64,000 bases of DNA from Bretschneidera sinensis (GCA_023935145.1 CM043703.1:24439727-24503726); one strand, 5' to 3'. Shown: positions 22,171-35,840, numbered from the stretch's first letter. Program-made: numbers and translations. The notes: a model not told the origin generated them from the sequence alone.

Positions 22171-22258
22171 TTATGCGCACAATCTACACAATCGGAGCAC
22201 AAGCTGCGCGCACAACTCGCACACAGCGTGCACACTGCACGCACAATGCGCCCAATCA
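22171..22258. repeat. GC-rich array fused to WAT1 exon 1
   Basis: ATGCGCACAATCTACACAAT then GCGCGCACAACTCGCACACA words. It ends 8 bases before the TTG that begins recognisable exon 1. The ATG at 22173 is in frame with exon 1 (31 codons upstream) with no stop between. Confidence 0.8.
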
Positions 22259-22265
22259 GCCAATA

Positions 22266-23736
22266 TTGACCTCATTGGGTCATTCAAAGCCATTTTTGGC
22301 AGTGATTTTCTTGCAAATTGGCTATGCTTCAATATCTGTCACAGCCAAATTTGCTCTAAATCAGGGATTGAGCCCAAATGTACAGGTGGCTTACAGGATG
22401 GTTGTTGCCACAGCTCTCATTGCTCCTTTTGCCTTTGTACTAGAAAGGTATTTTCTCCTCATCCTCCTCTCTCTCCATCATATAATTGTTAATTTCAATT
22501 ATGGTACATTTGGTTGAGATTTTGGTAAAAAATTATTTGGAAATTATCTTAAGATGAAAAAATACTGATATGGTATGCATTGTGTTCTGGGATTTCTGAA
22601 ATTATCTTAAACTTGTTTGCCTCTTGACAATGCATAATAGAACTCAATACAGTCAAATAGTAGAGTTTACACTCGATACAAGTATTTCCCTATAGAGAAA
22701 GACCATTGTTGGTGTGCTTATTTATAATACTATTCGACCCCGCAAGTTAAAATTCTTAGCACCTCCTTGAATTTATGTGTAATCAAATCTACCAGTGCCA
22801 ATTTAGGTTTCTTACTCGTAATAGATGAAATGGCACTAAAACAAAAGATTGGCGAATTAGTTGTGGCGCCTAAATGTAGAAACATTAAATTGAAAGGTAG
22901 CTTTCATATATAGGCTGGTGATTGTATAAAAGGTGGCAAATGCTAGAATCAGCTCTGCTTGCATTGCATTTGTCATTGTCACTGTGATCGATCGTATCAT
23001 TGTTCCCAGTCCATCTCTAGTGGAGGATTTAGTGACGTATGTCCATATGGTTAACCAGCTCTTAAGCTTGGAAAGAAAACTACTAATGCTTAGCATCTGC
23101 CTCAAGATTATGACATCCCAGATTAAAAGGAAATTGAGATTAGTGTCCCCTTGCCAGGAAATTAAATAGAAACATGTTCTATGAAACCAAGTGAATTGAT
23201 GTATAAATAATTGTGCTTAAATTTAATTTGGTTTGGTGTAATAGCATGCATGTGTTTGACTGAATATATTTGACGAAAGCATGTCAGAATATTGATGTAT
23301 TTGACTGTCAAGAAGAGGATCTAAGATGGGAACTAAGGGTTCACTATATATAACTTGAACATTTTTGGTGTGCATGCATGTGTTAGTTTTCTAGAGAGCA
23401 ACTTTTATTTAGCTTATTCTATTGCCCACTGTGAAAGTTTAAAATTTTTAGCATTTCCTTTGTATGTCTTAAAAATTTATAAAATGGGGATAATGACATT
23501 GTTTTCGTACTCAAACAGGAGGTCAAGGCCAAAGATGACCTTCACAGTCCTCGCACATATATGTCTGCTCAGCTTATTAGAGTAAGAATTCTTTGTGACC
23601 CATCACATTAAATAACAAATTTAATCTTCTTAATATACAACAATTAGTAATTAAGTTATATACGATGCAAATGTGCAGTCCTGTGCTTGAACAGAATATG
23701 TACTATGTTGGAATGAAGCATACAACAACTTTTGCA
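22266..23736 (+). pseudogene. WAT1-related copy, exons 1-2 and broken exon 3
   Basis: Exon 1 is 22266-22447, open throughout (SLGHSKPFLAVIFLQIGYAS, AYRMVVATALIAPFAFVLER), donor GTATTT. Exon 2 is 23519-23581 (KMTFTVLAHICLLSLL, where other copies have AKIFLL). Exon 3 is 23679-23736, reading PVLEQNMYYVGMKHTTTFA before a GC array cuts it. Intron 1 is the short, uninterrupted version. Exons 4-7 are absent. Confidence 0.88.
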
Positions 23737-23888
23737 TTGTGCTTTTGGCGGGTACAATGTGCATAAATTGCGCAATATGGGCACAAACTGCGCGCACAGC
23801 CCGCACACAGAGCGCACACTGCTCGCATAGCCCGCACACAGAGCGCACCGCGTGCACATTGCTCGCACATAATGCGCACATTACGGGG
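23737..23888. repeat. GC-rich array interrupting exon 3
   Basis: Same position in exon 3 and same word content as 4217-4370, so both descend from one interrupted copy. Confidence 0.8.
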
Positions 23889-23966
23889 TAGCCTGTCGTG
23901 TACACATGAGTTGCTTCAATGCCCCCAAGTATGGGGCTTTGTCCTAATCGTCTCCGAGGGAGGGAC

Positions 23967-24438
23967 ATCGCTCGCGCTGCATCATACGTAACAACTTGGT
24001 AAAAGAGTGCATATTGCTCTTATTTTTGACGAATGAGTTGTTGTTGTCGTTGTCGCTGTTGTTGATGATTAAGTTGTCGTTGTTGTTCTTGTTGCTGTAG
24101 AATCAGGTTCTCCATGGGATCAGCCTTTTCTGGCTCTTCATCTAATAACACTATCTACATGTTTAATGGGTTTTGGGAGGGAAACCTATTTGCCATGGCT
24201 GCTATGTTTTTCTTCTGATAAGATTAGGGCAGCAACAGGTTTCAGAGAATTTGTGGTATATAGAAGAAGAGAAAACGAGTCAACGAGTCAACGTATATAT
24301 AGGTGAAACAAGGAAACAACTTCCTTGCTAGTGAATGCAAATTCATTTTATTTAAGGAATGATATATTTTCTAACAGCTGTGATCTACTTATCATTCGTG
24401 TCCAATTCCTCATATAGGAAATTACAAGAAAAAAAATT
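23967..24438 (-). pseudogene. QF, minus copy
   Basis: Reverse-strand QF like 4447-4922, but with the CCATGG start context intact at about 24194. The glutamine-rich frame keeps CAG at the first position that is TAG in the plus-strand copies. Confidence 0.55.
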
Positions 24439-25239
24439 GACCTATATGTAAAAAAAAATATCTTTTTTTACATTGACAGTGAAACAATTGAACTCATGTC
24501 TCTTATATGAATGATTGAAGGTAACTACTAAGCTTTACCATAAAAATTACTGATGTCTCCTATATGAATGATTGAAGGTAACTACTAAGTTAAGAGTAAG
24601 AAGCTCGACTTAGTACATAGAAAGCTTTACCATAAAAATTACTGATACCCAACAATCAATTACTGAAATAATAAATCTCTATAGGCTTAAACCAAATATG
24701 AAAAGCACTTTTCTGACAAATATAGCTTAAAGTTGTATCTTCCATCTTGCTTCTCTTCTTTATTTTGCATTACATATGCATTTTATAGGTTGTGAACAGG
24801 CAACAAAACTATGGGATAAGGGTTTTGTAACCCCTTCTTATGGAAAAGTTTATTATTTTTTACATTTGACGCGTGAAGTGATATATAAGATTTCAGCTTT
24901 GTTTGATTAAGAAATCAATCACAATGTAGGGAGTATGTTAATTTGCCTAATTCAAAACGTGAAGTGATAAGATTCCAGTTTTTGTAACAAAGTTAAGCTT
25001 GATGAATATCACAATACCAACCACTCTGCCTCTATTTATCCACGAATGCTTCATTGAGGTCTACATTAATCTTGAGTACATGTAATAAAATGTTTTAATA
25101 TGATTTTATTCTTTTAAATTTATATTTTCACTTATTATTAGTAGTAGTAGAATAATAATATTAGTTGTAGTAGAAGAATAATAATATTAGTGGTAGTAGA
25201 AGAATAATAATAATAAGTGAAAATATAAATATTAAATAA

Positions 25240-26020
25240 TTAGAATTTCACTTAAAATCTCTTACTAAATACTAGAACTTTTTATTGTGCGAGTAATTAA
25301 AATTTCTTAATGCATTGATGCAAGAACGCAAATCCAATTTCATCCTTAACAATCAAATATCATACTATTCTTTCGGCTTTTTTTTGAAGAATTTTTTAGC
25401 TTTTGTAATACATAGATTAAAATAGTGTATCTTGATTAGATCGGGTCAGAAATCAATATTTTAAATACTTTAAAATTTTATTGGTAAATTTTGAATAACT
25501 TCACTGGTTATATTATTTTTTAGATCCTATACCTACACTAACATTACCATTGAAGTTTCTCAAAGTTACCGATGGAGTTTCGAGATCCGGTCTAACCAAA
25601 AACTTTTTAAGAGAGTAAAAATCGGTAACAATATTTTTTGTCCATCAATATATTTGATCAATGAAAAAATGTCACGTTATGTGGATAAATTAAGGTTTTC
25701 GTTTTTGTTCAAACCTGTTAAATTAAGGCATTTAACTAGTATATGTATGTAAGATAGAGTATTGTATATTATGATCGTGTCACTGCACGCACAATGTGTC
25801 CAATGAAATCTTTTAGCGAGCTCAATGCGCACAGTCTATGTAATCTAAGCACAAACTGCGCACACTGCATGCACAATGCGCCCAATGAGATCTTGTACAT
25901 GATATTAAAATCTTTATAAACTTTGTTTGTCTGTTATCATGTCAATTAAGTATTCATTACATATTTAATTCTAAATAAATTTTATTATCGGTTATATAAA
26001 ATCATTAACATACGTTTTTA

Positions 26021-26063
<43 letters not shown>

Positions 26064-26935
26064 TATCATCTCTCTTTTTTCTTCTGATTCTTCAGTACAT
26101 TTCAACCTAACTTGTATTTTTTTTGTAAGATAAATTTAGAAATATCAATAAAACAGACCATTTTATAAGTTATATAATTTATCTCATACTTTTTTTTTAA
26201 CTATCACACTCTCTCTGAAATTAATTAAAAAAACATTATCAATAAATACTAAAAAAATATAATAATAATAATACTAAAAACAACATGTCAACACAATAAC
26301 ATATGTTAAGATATTATTATTTATTCACTAATTTAATTTATTTGACAAATCATTAGATTTTTTTTGCACAAAACAAAGTATAAGATTAAATTGATGCAAT
26401 TATCGAGTAGCATTATGAAGCGATCTAAAATATCTCCATTGATCCAGACCTCTAGGTTTAGTGATTACTTTAGTACATTTTCTCTATCAATAATTAAAAA
26501 TAAAAAAATATTTTTGTTTAAGTTGATAATTACAAAAGTAATGCTTTCAATTGAATTCAAAATATAAAACTGGTTTATATTTGTACAAATTAGATTAATA
26601 ATTGGCACTACTATCATTTTTATACATAGTTTTGAATTTTCACGTCTTTTAAATTTTTACCTTTATTGACATTCAATTTTCCGTAGTGTCTCATTGCCTG
26701 AAATACCTTTCTATCTAAAATTAAATGCCTCGCCCCGAAAAGGATAAAAAAGAAAGAATAATATTTTGGAGCCAGCAATCAATCAGAATGAAAACCAAGT
26801 GGTTGGAGTATCCATACAGTGTGCATAATTTAGAATTTCTAAAATCTTTCATGTCCTTTTTGAAAGGATAAATCTTACATGAAAGGATAAATCTTACATG
26901 TTGATTAAACATCGAGGTTATCTTATTAGGATTAT
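25240..26935. repeat. R2, GC array, R1 composite
   Basis: R2 (25240-25715), array (25781-25889) and full R1 (26000-26935), in the same order as 5725-7400. R1 here has a CT microsatellite of about 17 units at 26029-26061. Confidence 0.7.
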
Positions 26936-28071
26936 TGGATGATAACTCTTAACATTACTTTTTTTTTTTTTTTTGTATCAATGCTTATGTATCTCGTCCT
27001 GCTTGACACATTTCAACCTAACTCGTATTTTTTTTTTGTAAGATAAATTTAGAAATATCGATAAAACAGACCATTTTATAAGTTATATAATTTATCTCAT
27101 ACTTTTTTTTTAACTATCGCACTCTCTGAAATTAATTAAAAAAACATTATCAATAAATACTAAAAAAATATAATAATAATAATATTAACAAAAACAATAA
27201 CGTGTCAACACAATAACATATGTTAAGATATTAGTATTATTTATTCATTAATTTAATTTATTTGACAAATCATTAGGTTTGCATTCTTACTAAGTACTAG
27301 AACTTTTTATTGTGTGAGTAATTAAAATTTCTTAATGCACTGACGCAAGAATGCAAATCCAATTTGATCCTTAACAATCAAATATCATACTATTCTTTTG
27401 GCTTTTTTTTTTTTGGAAGAATTTTTTAACTTTTGCAATACATAGACTAAAATAGTGTATCTTGATTAGATTGGGTTAAAAATAAACATTTTAAATACTT
27501 TCAAAATTTTGTTGGTAAATTTTGAAGAATTTCATTGGTTATATTTTTTTTTGAGTTCTATACCTATATTAACGTTATCAGTGAAGTTTCTCAAAATTAC
27601 CGATGAAGTTTCGAGATCCAATATAACCAAATTTTTTTTAAGAGAGTAAAAACCAGTAACAATACTTTTTGTCTATAAACATATTCGATCAATGAAAAAA
27701 AGTCACGTTACATAGATAAATTAAGGTTTTTGTTTTTGTTCAACCTTGTCTGAACTTACTCATTATAACTCAAAATTTTCATAATTACTATTAGAGGTGG
27801 ATTCGAACCTAGCCTGAGTTGAAGGGAGCTCAAGCTCGACTTGTAAGTAAAAATCTTATTCGAGTCGAGTTTCGAACCGAGCTCGAGTTAAGAAATTTGA
27901 ACGTGAGCTCGACTAGTAAGGTAAAATTCAGAATCGAGCTCAAACCGAGCTTTTTGAAATTAAATAATAAATATATATTTTTTGAAATAAAACAAATAAA
28001 TTTAATATTTATATTTTTAGAAAATAAATATTATATATATATAGTAATCAATCAGATTCAACGACTACTAA

Positions 28072-28104
<33 letters not shown>

Positions 28105-28804
28105 CAATCAAATAATTAGAATTTCACTTAAAATCTCTTACTAAGTACTAGAACTTTTTATCGTGCGAGTAATTAAAATTTCTTAAGGCACTAACGCAAG
28201 AATGCAAATCCAATTTGATCCTTAACAATCAAATATTATACTATTCTTTTGGCTTTTTTTTTTGAAGAATTTTTTAGCTTTTACAATACATAAATTAAAA
28301 TAGTGTATCTTGATTAGATCGGGTCAAAAATCAATATTTTAGATCCGTTCGAAATTTTATTGGTAAATTTTGAAGAATTTCACTGGTTATAATATTTTTT
28401 GGTTCCTATACCTATACTAACGTTATCAGTGAAGTTTCTCAAAATTACCGATGGAGTTTTGAGATCTGGTCTAACCAAAAGCTTTTAAGAGAGTAAAAAC
28501 CGGTAACAATACTTTTTGTCCATCAACATATTTGATCAATGAAAAAATGTCACGTTACATAGATAAATTAAGGTTTTCATTTTTGTTCCAACTTGTTTGA
28601 ACTTTCTCATTATAACTCAAATTTTTCATAATTAGTATTAGAGGTGATTTCGAACCTAGCCTGAGTTGAAAGGAACTCAAGCTCGGCTTGTAGGTAAAAA
28701 TTTTATTCGAGTCGAGTTTTGAACAGAGCTCGAGCTAAAAAATTTGAACATGAGCTTGAAATAAAATAAATAAATTTAATATTTATATTGTTGAAAATAA
28801 ATAT

Positions 28805-28843
<39 letters not shown>

Positions 28844-29200
28844 TAATCAATCAGATTCAACTACTACTAATATTATTCAACTCGTAAGGTAAAATTGTGT
28901 AATCTTACTTAATCCAGTCTAATACCATGAATCAAACAACTCCTCAATTACTTCAATCCAATCAATCTCAAAACAATATTCTCTAATCAATTTACAAGCT
29001 TTAATTTAGGGTTCGTTTAGTTCGGATAAGATTAATGTGAGATTAATTAAATAAAATCAAACTAACTCACCGACTAAAAACAATTGATGATGATAATAAT
29101 AATAATTACTTTCCAATCCTTATTTGGTTAAGACCGCAGGTACATTGCTTTTACTCCAAGCAAAAATATGTGTTCGTACTATTAGTACTTTCCTAAAAAA
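26936..29200. repeat. R1/R2/GAGCTCGAG-rich repeat block
   Basis: Counterpart of 7400-9737 without the 1.6 kb local duplication. It holds truncated R1 (27005-27290), R2 (27285-27740 and 28115-28575), TA tracts (28078-28105, 28803-28829) and the repeat with GAGCTCGAG words. A plus-strand open frame at 27819-28115 is repeat-derived. Confidence 0.6.
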
Positions 29201-29712
29201 GTAAGAGGGTACATTTTTTTTTCTCGTCATTTCCTTATATGAGGAATTGGACACGTATGATGAGCAGATCACAGCTGTTTGAAAATATATCATTCCTTAA
29301 ATAAAATGAATTTGCATTCACTAGCAAGGAAGTTGTTTCCTTGTTTCACCTATATATACACTTACTCGTTTCCTCTTCTTCTATATACCACAAATTCTCT
29401 AAAACCTGTTGCTGCCCTAATCTTATCAGAAGAAAAACATAGCAGCCATGGCAAATAGGTTTCCCTCCCAAAACCCATCAAACATGCAGATAGTATTATT
29501 AGATGAAGAGCCAGAAAAGGCTGAACCCATGGAGAACCTGATTCTATAGCAACAAGAACAATGACGACAACTTGATCATCAACAACAGCGACAACGACAA
29601 CAACAACTTATTCGTCAAAAACAAGAGCAACATGCACTGTTTAACCAAGTTGTTACGTATGATGCAGCGCGAGCGATTATCTTTCTCTACACTTATCTGG
29701 AAATTTGACACC
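29201..29712 (+). pseudogene. QF, plus copy
   Basis: Same as 11261-11760: TATA-like box, leader, ATG at about 29448, MANRFPSQNPSNMQIVLLDE, then a premature TAG in the first glutamine run. Confidence 0.6.
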
Positions 29713-30883
29713 TTGGGGTGATTATCTTTCATTCATACCTAGAGAGACTGGCCTGCCCATCTACTAGTTTACAATGGGAAGTTAAAATTGTTTGGTTATG
29801 TACTTTACAGGAAGTATTGTGAATCATGTGACATAAATATTCATTAGATGAGCCATTTTGGTTTATTATTAAAGTTATTCTTCTGTAGAAATAGTGTTGA
29901 ATCTTGTGGATGAAGTCTCTATTTATTTCTTTTAGAAAATATATACTAGACCTCTTTTAAAAGAAATGGTGAATATTAGAAGGGAAAAATACATGTCAAA
30001 CGTACACCCTCAATGTATTTTTTTTTCTTGGAAGTTGAGTAGTAATTTTTGGAGAAATCAAGTGGTACTCTTAGGGAAATCGAGTAATAATATGGAAAGG
30101 TTTAAAATAAATTTAACCAAATATCATCTAAAGGGTTCTTTAGATTTTATGTGACCATATCCCAATAATAACATGGACTTATGATAACAAGAAATAACAT
30201 AGATTTCATATTTGGAAAAATGTCAATTTTGTTCTCCTTTATGGGATAGTATGGGCTAGTTCAGCATAGTAAAAGCAATCATGTAATCATTTGTTACAAA
30301 TTATGCATGAATTATATATTTTATTTGCTTAATTTATAAATATTTATTGAAGAATAAAGAAGATAAAATTCAGAATTTTAATGTTCAAGAAAATTTGTTA
30401 AGGGGTGTATAGAAATTTTTTTTACTAGACCGGGTTTGAAACTTCATTGATAATTTTGAGGGACTTTACTAATAATATTATTTTTTTAATCTCATACCTA
30501 TATTGATACTATTAGTGAAGTCCCATAAAATTACCAATAGAGTTTCAAATGGATCTAAAACATTGGTTTTATACCCGATCTAATAAAAAAATATTGACAT
30601 AAAATGTGCCTTGTTAAATACTAGGACAATTTAATAAAAATATTAATGATAGAAAAAAAACTTTTCTAATATAAATATATATTGTTATTAAAAGTATGTA
30701 TTGTATTTTATCACATGTATGAATGAAGCAAAGTACCAATAATCACTAACCTAGTTTCTTTAATTCTTTTACTTACCACGACTCGTCATCAATTACTTCG
30801 AAGTGTAAGACACCGGAGATGAGAAACGTTAGGGAAAAGAAAGTGGGAAAACTCATTTCCGCTAAATCCCAAGTTCTCAACAC
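29713..30883. other. AT-rich spacer with diverged foldback element
   Basis: Counterpart of 11761-12910, with the foldback at about 30425-30570. No gene. Confidence 0.55.
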
Positions 30884-30923
30884 TATGCGCACAGCGCGCA
30901 CACTGCACGCACAATGCACCCAA
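30884..30923. repeat. Short GC-rich array upstream of exon 1
   Basis: ATGCGCACAGCGCGCACAC and TGCACGCACAATGCACCC words, as at 12911-12950. Confidence 0.7.
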
Positions 30924-30990
30924 TAAAACCTTGTACGTGATATTAAAATCTTTATAAACTTTGCTTGTCTATTATCTGTCATAGCCAATA

Positions 30991-33900
30991 TTGACCTCAT
31001 TGGGTCATTCAAAGCCATTTTTGGCAGTGATTTTCATGCAAATTGGCTATGCTTCAATATCTGGCATAGCCAAATTTGCTCTAAATCAGGGATTGAGCCC
31101 AAATGTACTGGTGGCTTACAGGATGGTTGTTGCCACAGCACTCATTGCTCCTTTTGCCTTTGTACTAGAAAGGTATTTTCTCCTCATCCTCCTCTCTCTC
31201 CATCAAATAATTGTTAATTTCAATTATGGTACATTTGGTTGAGATTATGGTAAAAAATTATTTGGAAATTATCTTAAGATGAAAAAATATTGATATGGTA
31301 TGCATTGTGTTCTGGGATTTCTGAAATTATCTTAAGCTTGTTTGCCTCTAGACAATGCATAATAGAACTCAATGCAGTCAAATAGTAGAGTTTACACTCG
31401 ATACAAGTGAGTATTTCCCTATAGAGAAAGACCTTTGTTGGTGTGCTTATTTATAATACTATTCGACCCCGCAAGTTAAAATTCTTAGCTCCTCCTTCAA
31501 TTTATGTGTAATCAAAGGAGTTTCGAGATTCGGTCTAACCAAAAACTTTTTAAGAGAGCAAAAATCGGGAATAATACTTTTCGTCCATCAAAATATTTGA
31601 TCAATGAAAAAATGTCACGTTACGTGGATAAATTAAGGTTTTCGTTTTTGTTCAAACCTCTTTTAGCGAGCTCAATGTGCACAGTCTGCGTAATCTAAAC
31701 ACAAACTGCGCACATTGCACGCACAATGCGCCCAATGAGATCTTGTACGTGATATTAAAATCTTTATAAACTTTGTTTGTCTATTATCATGTCAATTAAA
31801 TATTCATTACATATTTAATTCTAAATAAATTTTATTATCGGTTATATAAAATCATTAACATATGTTTTTATTGGTTTCTCTCTCTCTATTATCATCTCTC
31901 TTTTTTCTTCTGATTCTTCAGTACATTTCAACCTAACTCGTATTTTTTTTGTAAGATAAATTTAGAAATATCGATAAAACAGACCATTTTATAAGTTATA
32001 TAGTTTATCTCATATTTTTTTTTTAACTATCACACTCTCTCTGAAATTAATTAAAAAATCATTATCAATAAATACTAAAAAAATTTAAAAATAATAATAT
32101 TAACAACAATAACGTGTCAACACAAAACATATTTTAAGATATTAGTATTATTTATTCACTAATTTAATTTATTTGACAAATCCTTGGATTTTATTTGCAC
32201 AAAACAAAGTATAAGATTAAGTTGATGCATTTATCGAGTAGCATTGTCAAGACGATCTAAAATATTTCCATTGATCTAGACCTCTATGTTTATTGATTAC
32301 TTTAATACATTTTCTCCATCAATAATTAAAAATAAAAAAAAATATTTTTGTTTAGGTCGATAATTACAAAAGTAAGCTTTCAATTGAATTCAAAATATGA
32401 AATTGCTTTATATTTGTACAAGTTAGATTAATAATTGGCATTACTATTGTTTTTATACATAGTTTTGAATTTTCACGTCTTTTAAATTTTTACCTTTATT
32501 GACATTCAATTTTCAGTAGTGTCTCATTGCCTGAAATACCTTCCTATCTAAAATTAAATGCCTCGCCCCAAAAAGGATAAAAAAGAAAGAATAATATTTT
32601 GGAGCCAGCAATCAATCAGAATGAAAACCAAGTGGTTGGAGTATCCATACAGTGTGCATAATTTAGAATTTCTAAAATCTTTCAAGTCCTTTTTGAAAGG
32701 ATAAATCTTACATGAAAGGATAAATCTACTAGTGCCAATTTAGGTTTCTTAGTCGTAACAGATGAAATGGCACTAAAACAAAAGATTGACGAAATAGTTG
32801 TGGCGCCTAAATGTAGAAACATCAAATTGAAAGGTAGCTTTCATATATAGGCTGGTGATTGTATAAAAGGTGGCAAATGCTCGAATCAGCTCTGCATCCA
32901 TCTACTTGCGTTGTATTTGTCATTTTCACTGTGATAGATCGTGTCATTGTTCCGAATCCATCTCTAGGGGAGGATTTAGTGACGTGTGTCCATATAGTTA
33001 ACCAGCTCTTAAGCTTGGAAAGAAAACTACTAATGCTTAGCATCTGCCTCAAGATTATGATATCCACGATTAAAAGGAAATTGAGATTAGTGTCCCCTTG
33101 CCAGCAAATTAAATAGAAACATGTTCTATGAAACCAAGTGAATTGATGTATAAATAATTGTGCTTAAATTTAATTTGGTTTGGTGTAATAGCAATGAGAA
33201 TTTTATGTGCATGCATGTGTTTGACCGAATATATTAGACGACAGTACGCCAGAATATTGATGTATTTGACTGTCTAGAAGAGGATCTAAGATGGGAGCTG
33301 AGGATTCACTGTATATAACTTGGGTTATGCTGGGCCGAAGTTTTTAAAAGCACAGCACGACAGGAAAGATAGGGAGGCACGGCACGGCATGACACGAAGG
33401 CATGGTGGGCTGCCTTGTGTGGGCCATGGGCCGGCACAGCCCACTGCCACCCCCACTTTACATGTCTAATTTTATTTTGGGATGTAATTAGCCTGCCCAC
33501 TTCCTGGGAAATGGGTCCATTGTGTTGGTCTTTTTCGGCCTGTCCCTATCTCCAATCTAGTGTTGATCATAGCCATGACCTGCAAACTCAATTTTATGGG
33601 CTTGAAAAAAAATAGGTTCAGAAAAATTTTCGTGTAAAAAGGCCCAGTCCAAATATTCTAACATAATTTTTTTAAAAAAAATGGTCCATTGAATTTTAGC
33701 TCTTGAATTTGGAATTTGAAGGGTCCAAATTCAATTACTTTGTTTGGATTACATTTAAGAACTGTGTATTTGTATTTCATTCAAACGCGTTATTCAAATT
33801 CTTTTTTCGGCCCATGTATTTTCAACTTAAATTCCCTCTGCATTCGACTTCCCCCTCTCAATCTCTCAATAGAAAAAAAATTTCAAGGAAAATTGATATA

Positions 33901-35027
33901 TTTTTTGAACAAATATCGGTGGTGATTTTAACTTTATTGATGTATTTATCTTTTAAAGGTTTGAGAAGGTGGATATTAGGAGCCTGCACGGTCAAGCAAA
34001 GGTGGTCGGGACTCTGGTGGCTATTGGGAGAGCCATGATTATGACCTTTGTGAAAGGGCTTGCGCTAGAACTTCCTTGGACTAAAGGAACAAATCATCAA
34101 AATCAATCTACAAGTGATGCAGGATCAAAGCAGAATCTTATAAAGGGTGCTGCCATGATAATATCCAGTTGCATTAGTTGGGTCTGTTTCATTATTATGC
34201 AGGTAAAATCATCGTTACTACCACTTACTGTTATTTAAAATAAAAATTACATTTATTCATTAATGACAAGACAATTAGGGGTCATTAACTTCAATATTAA
34301 TTTTTACCAAATTAGTTGCTAATTACATATCTCATTGGTGCTTTTATAGGCAAAAATTCTGAAATCATACCCGGCTGAGCTATCATTAATGGCTCTTATA
34401 TGCATGATGGGCATGGTGGAACGTGCACTAGTGGCCTATGTAATGGAGCAAGGCAATACTGCAGCCTGATCAATAGAGTTAGACTCCAAATTTTTAGCAT
34501 CCGTTTATGGTGTAAAAAATTCTCAATTTAACTTAAAATTATACTATTGAACTTTATGTCCCCAAATAAAAAACCCTTAAAAAATATAAAAATCTTTTAT
34601 CTTTTTTGGTGTATTACTTTTGTTTTTAAAGATTATGTTTTATGCATGGGATAGTCTCTGGATTAGCTTATTACCTCATGGGATGGGTAACGAAACAAAA
34701 GGGACCCCTTTTTATTAGAGCTTTCAGTCCCCTTAGCATGGTTCTCATTGCAATTACGGGTTCCATTTTTCTATCCGAAGATATGTATTTAGGAAGGTAT
34801 GCATGCATTTCTCTCTCACTCACACATAGGTTCGATCACTTGCTTCATATGGATTTATTTTTGTTTTGTAGGGTTATTGCAGGATTGTCATTGTAGTTGG
34901 CATATACCTAGTTTTGTGGGGTAAGAGCATGGACCAGGCCCCATCTACGAATGAACCAGATCCTGAGGTCAACACTGTTGATGCAACAACAGTAAACCCT
35001 ATTGAGGAATACCAACCAAATTGCTGA
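30991..35027 (+). pseudogene. WAT1-related pseudogene, exon 1 plus exons 4-7, across the duplication joint
   Basis: Exon 1 (30991-31172) is open, with AYRM intact and TTG in place of a start. Intron 1 carries the composite insertion 31517-32724. Exons 2-3 are deleted at about 33322. Exon 4 is 33959-34202, exon 5 34350-34511, exon 6 34648-34796 and exon 7 34872-35027, all with the same lesions as the copy at 2117-3185. The 31.8 kb joint (31842/31843) falls inside intron 1. Confidence 0.88.
31517..32724. mobile_element. Composite insertion (R2 end, GC array, R1) in intron 1, full-length R1
   Basis: Same insertion point as 13544-14619, but R1 keeps 133 bases (31841-31973) that are missing at 13866. 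The missing segment is bounded by TATCG on both sides, which suggests a deletion between short direct repeats. Confidence 0.65.
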
Positions 35028-35840
35028 CATTTGGCCAAGAGAGAACCCTATTTTCTCATTATTACTTTTGTGTATGGATTTAGACTTTTTAAATTTTTAG
35101 ATTTAGTGAAAAACACTTTATAATCAAAATTTACATGCATTACAAGTTTTACTTTAAAACTTTCACAGTAAAAGAATTGCACTTAGCTAAAAAAAACCGA
35201 AATTTGATTGAGCTCAACTCATGTCATTAGCATATGTATTCTCACTTTCTTTTAGATGTGAAACATCATCACTTACTTATATGTAATCATTTTATTACAT
35301 TGACGGAAAAAAAAGATTGAATTCAAGTGTTTTAAAATGGAGTACTAAAAAATAATCATTAGGTTAAGAAATTGTTATTTACTTGGATAAAAATAGACAA
35401 ATATATATTTTTAAATTACTTTAATTCTTCTTTAAAAGAATTCACCTATATAATATCTTGCAACCATTCTGTGATTACAGCTATTTACTGAAAAATAATA
35501 TTACATTGAGTATTTGCTTAAGGCAAATTTTGTGATGCTTTAATAACAAAGAAAGTATCATGCCTTTTTATATAAAAAATACTACTATTTTCAAGTAGAA
35601 AGCACATCAGAATATTGATGTATTTGACTGTCAAGAAGAGGATCTAAGATGGGAACTAAGGGTTCACTATATATAACTTGAACATTTTTGGTGTGCATGC
35701 ATGTGTTAGTTTTCTAGAGAGCAACTTTTATTTAGCTTATTCTGTTGCCCACTGTGAAAGTTTAAAATTTTTAGCATTTCCTTTGTATGTCTAAAAATTT
35801 ATAAAATGGGGATAATGACATTGTTTTCGTACTCAAACAG

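Larger units (their letters stand above)
1..31842. repeat. 31.84 kb tandem duplication, first copy
   Basis: The sequence at base 1 reappears at 31843 in the same orientation, and everything up to about 23,400 recurs 31,807-31,860 bases downstream. Offsets drift only where microsatellites or short arrays differ in length. I see a few single-base differences (for example T versus C at 3986/35828). The unit probably extends left of the window, because base 1 already lies inside a repeated module. It carries WAT1-related pseudogenes, AT-rich repeats and captured gene pieces. A false duplication in the assembly (two haplotypes placed in series) would look the same, so its reality is not proven by sequence alone. 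Confidence 0.95.

Noticed and set aside
22116..22517. 133-codon protein covering the array and exon 1 as a complete gene
   Set aside because: It starts at a non-ATG codon in R2 and reads through an intron donor. Only exon 1 (22266-22447) is real coding sequence.
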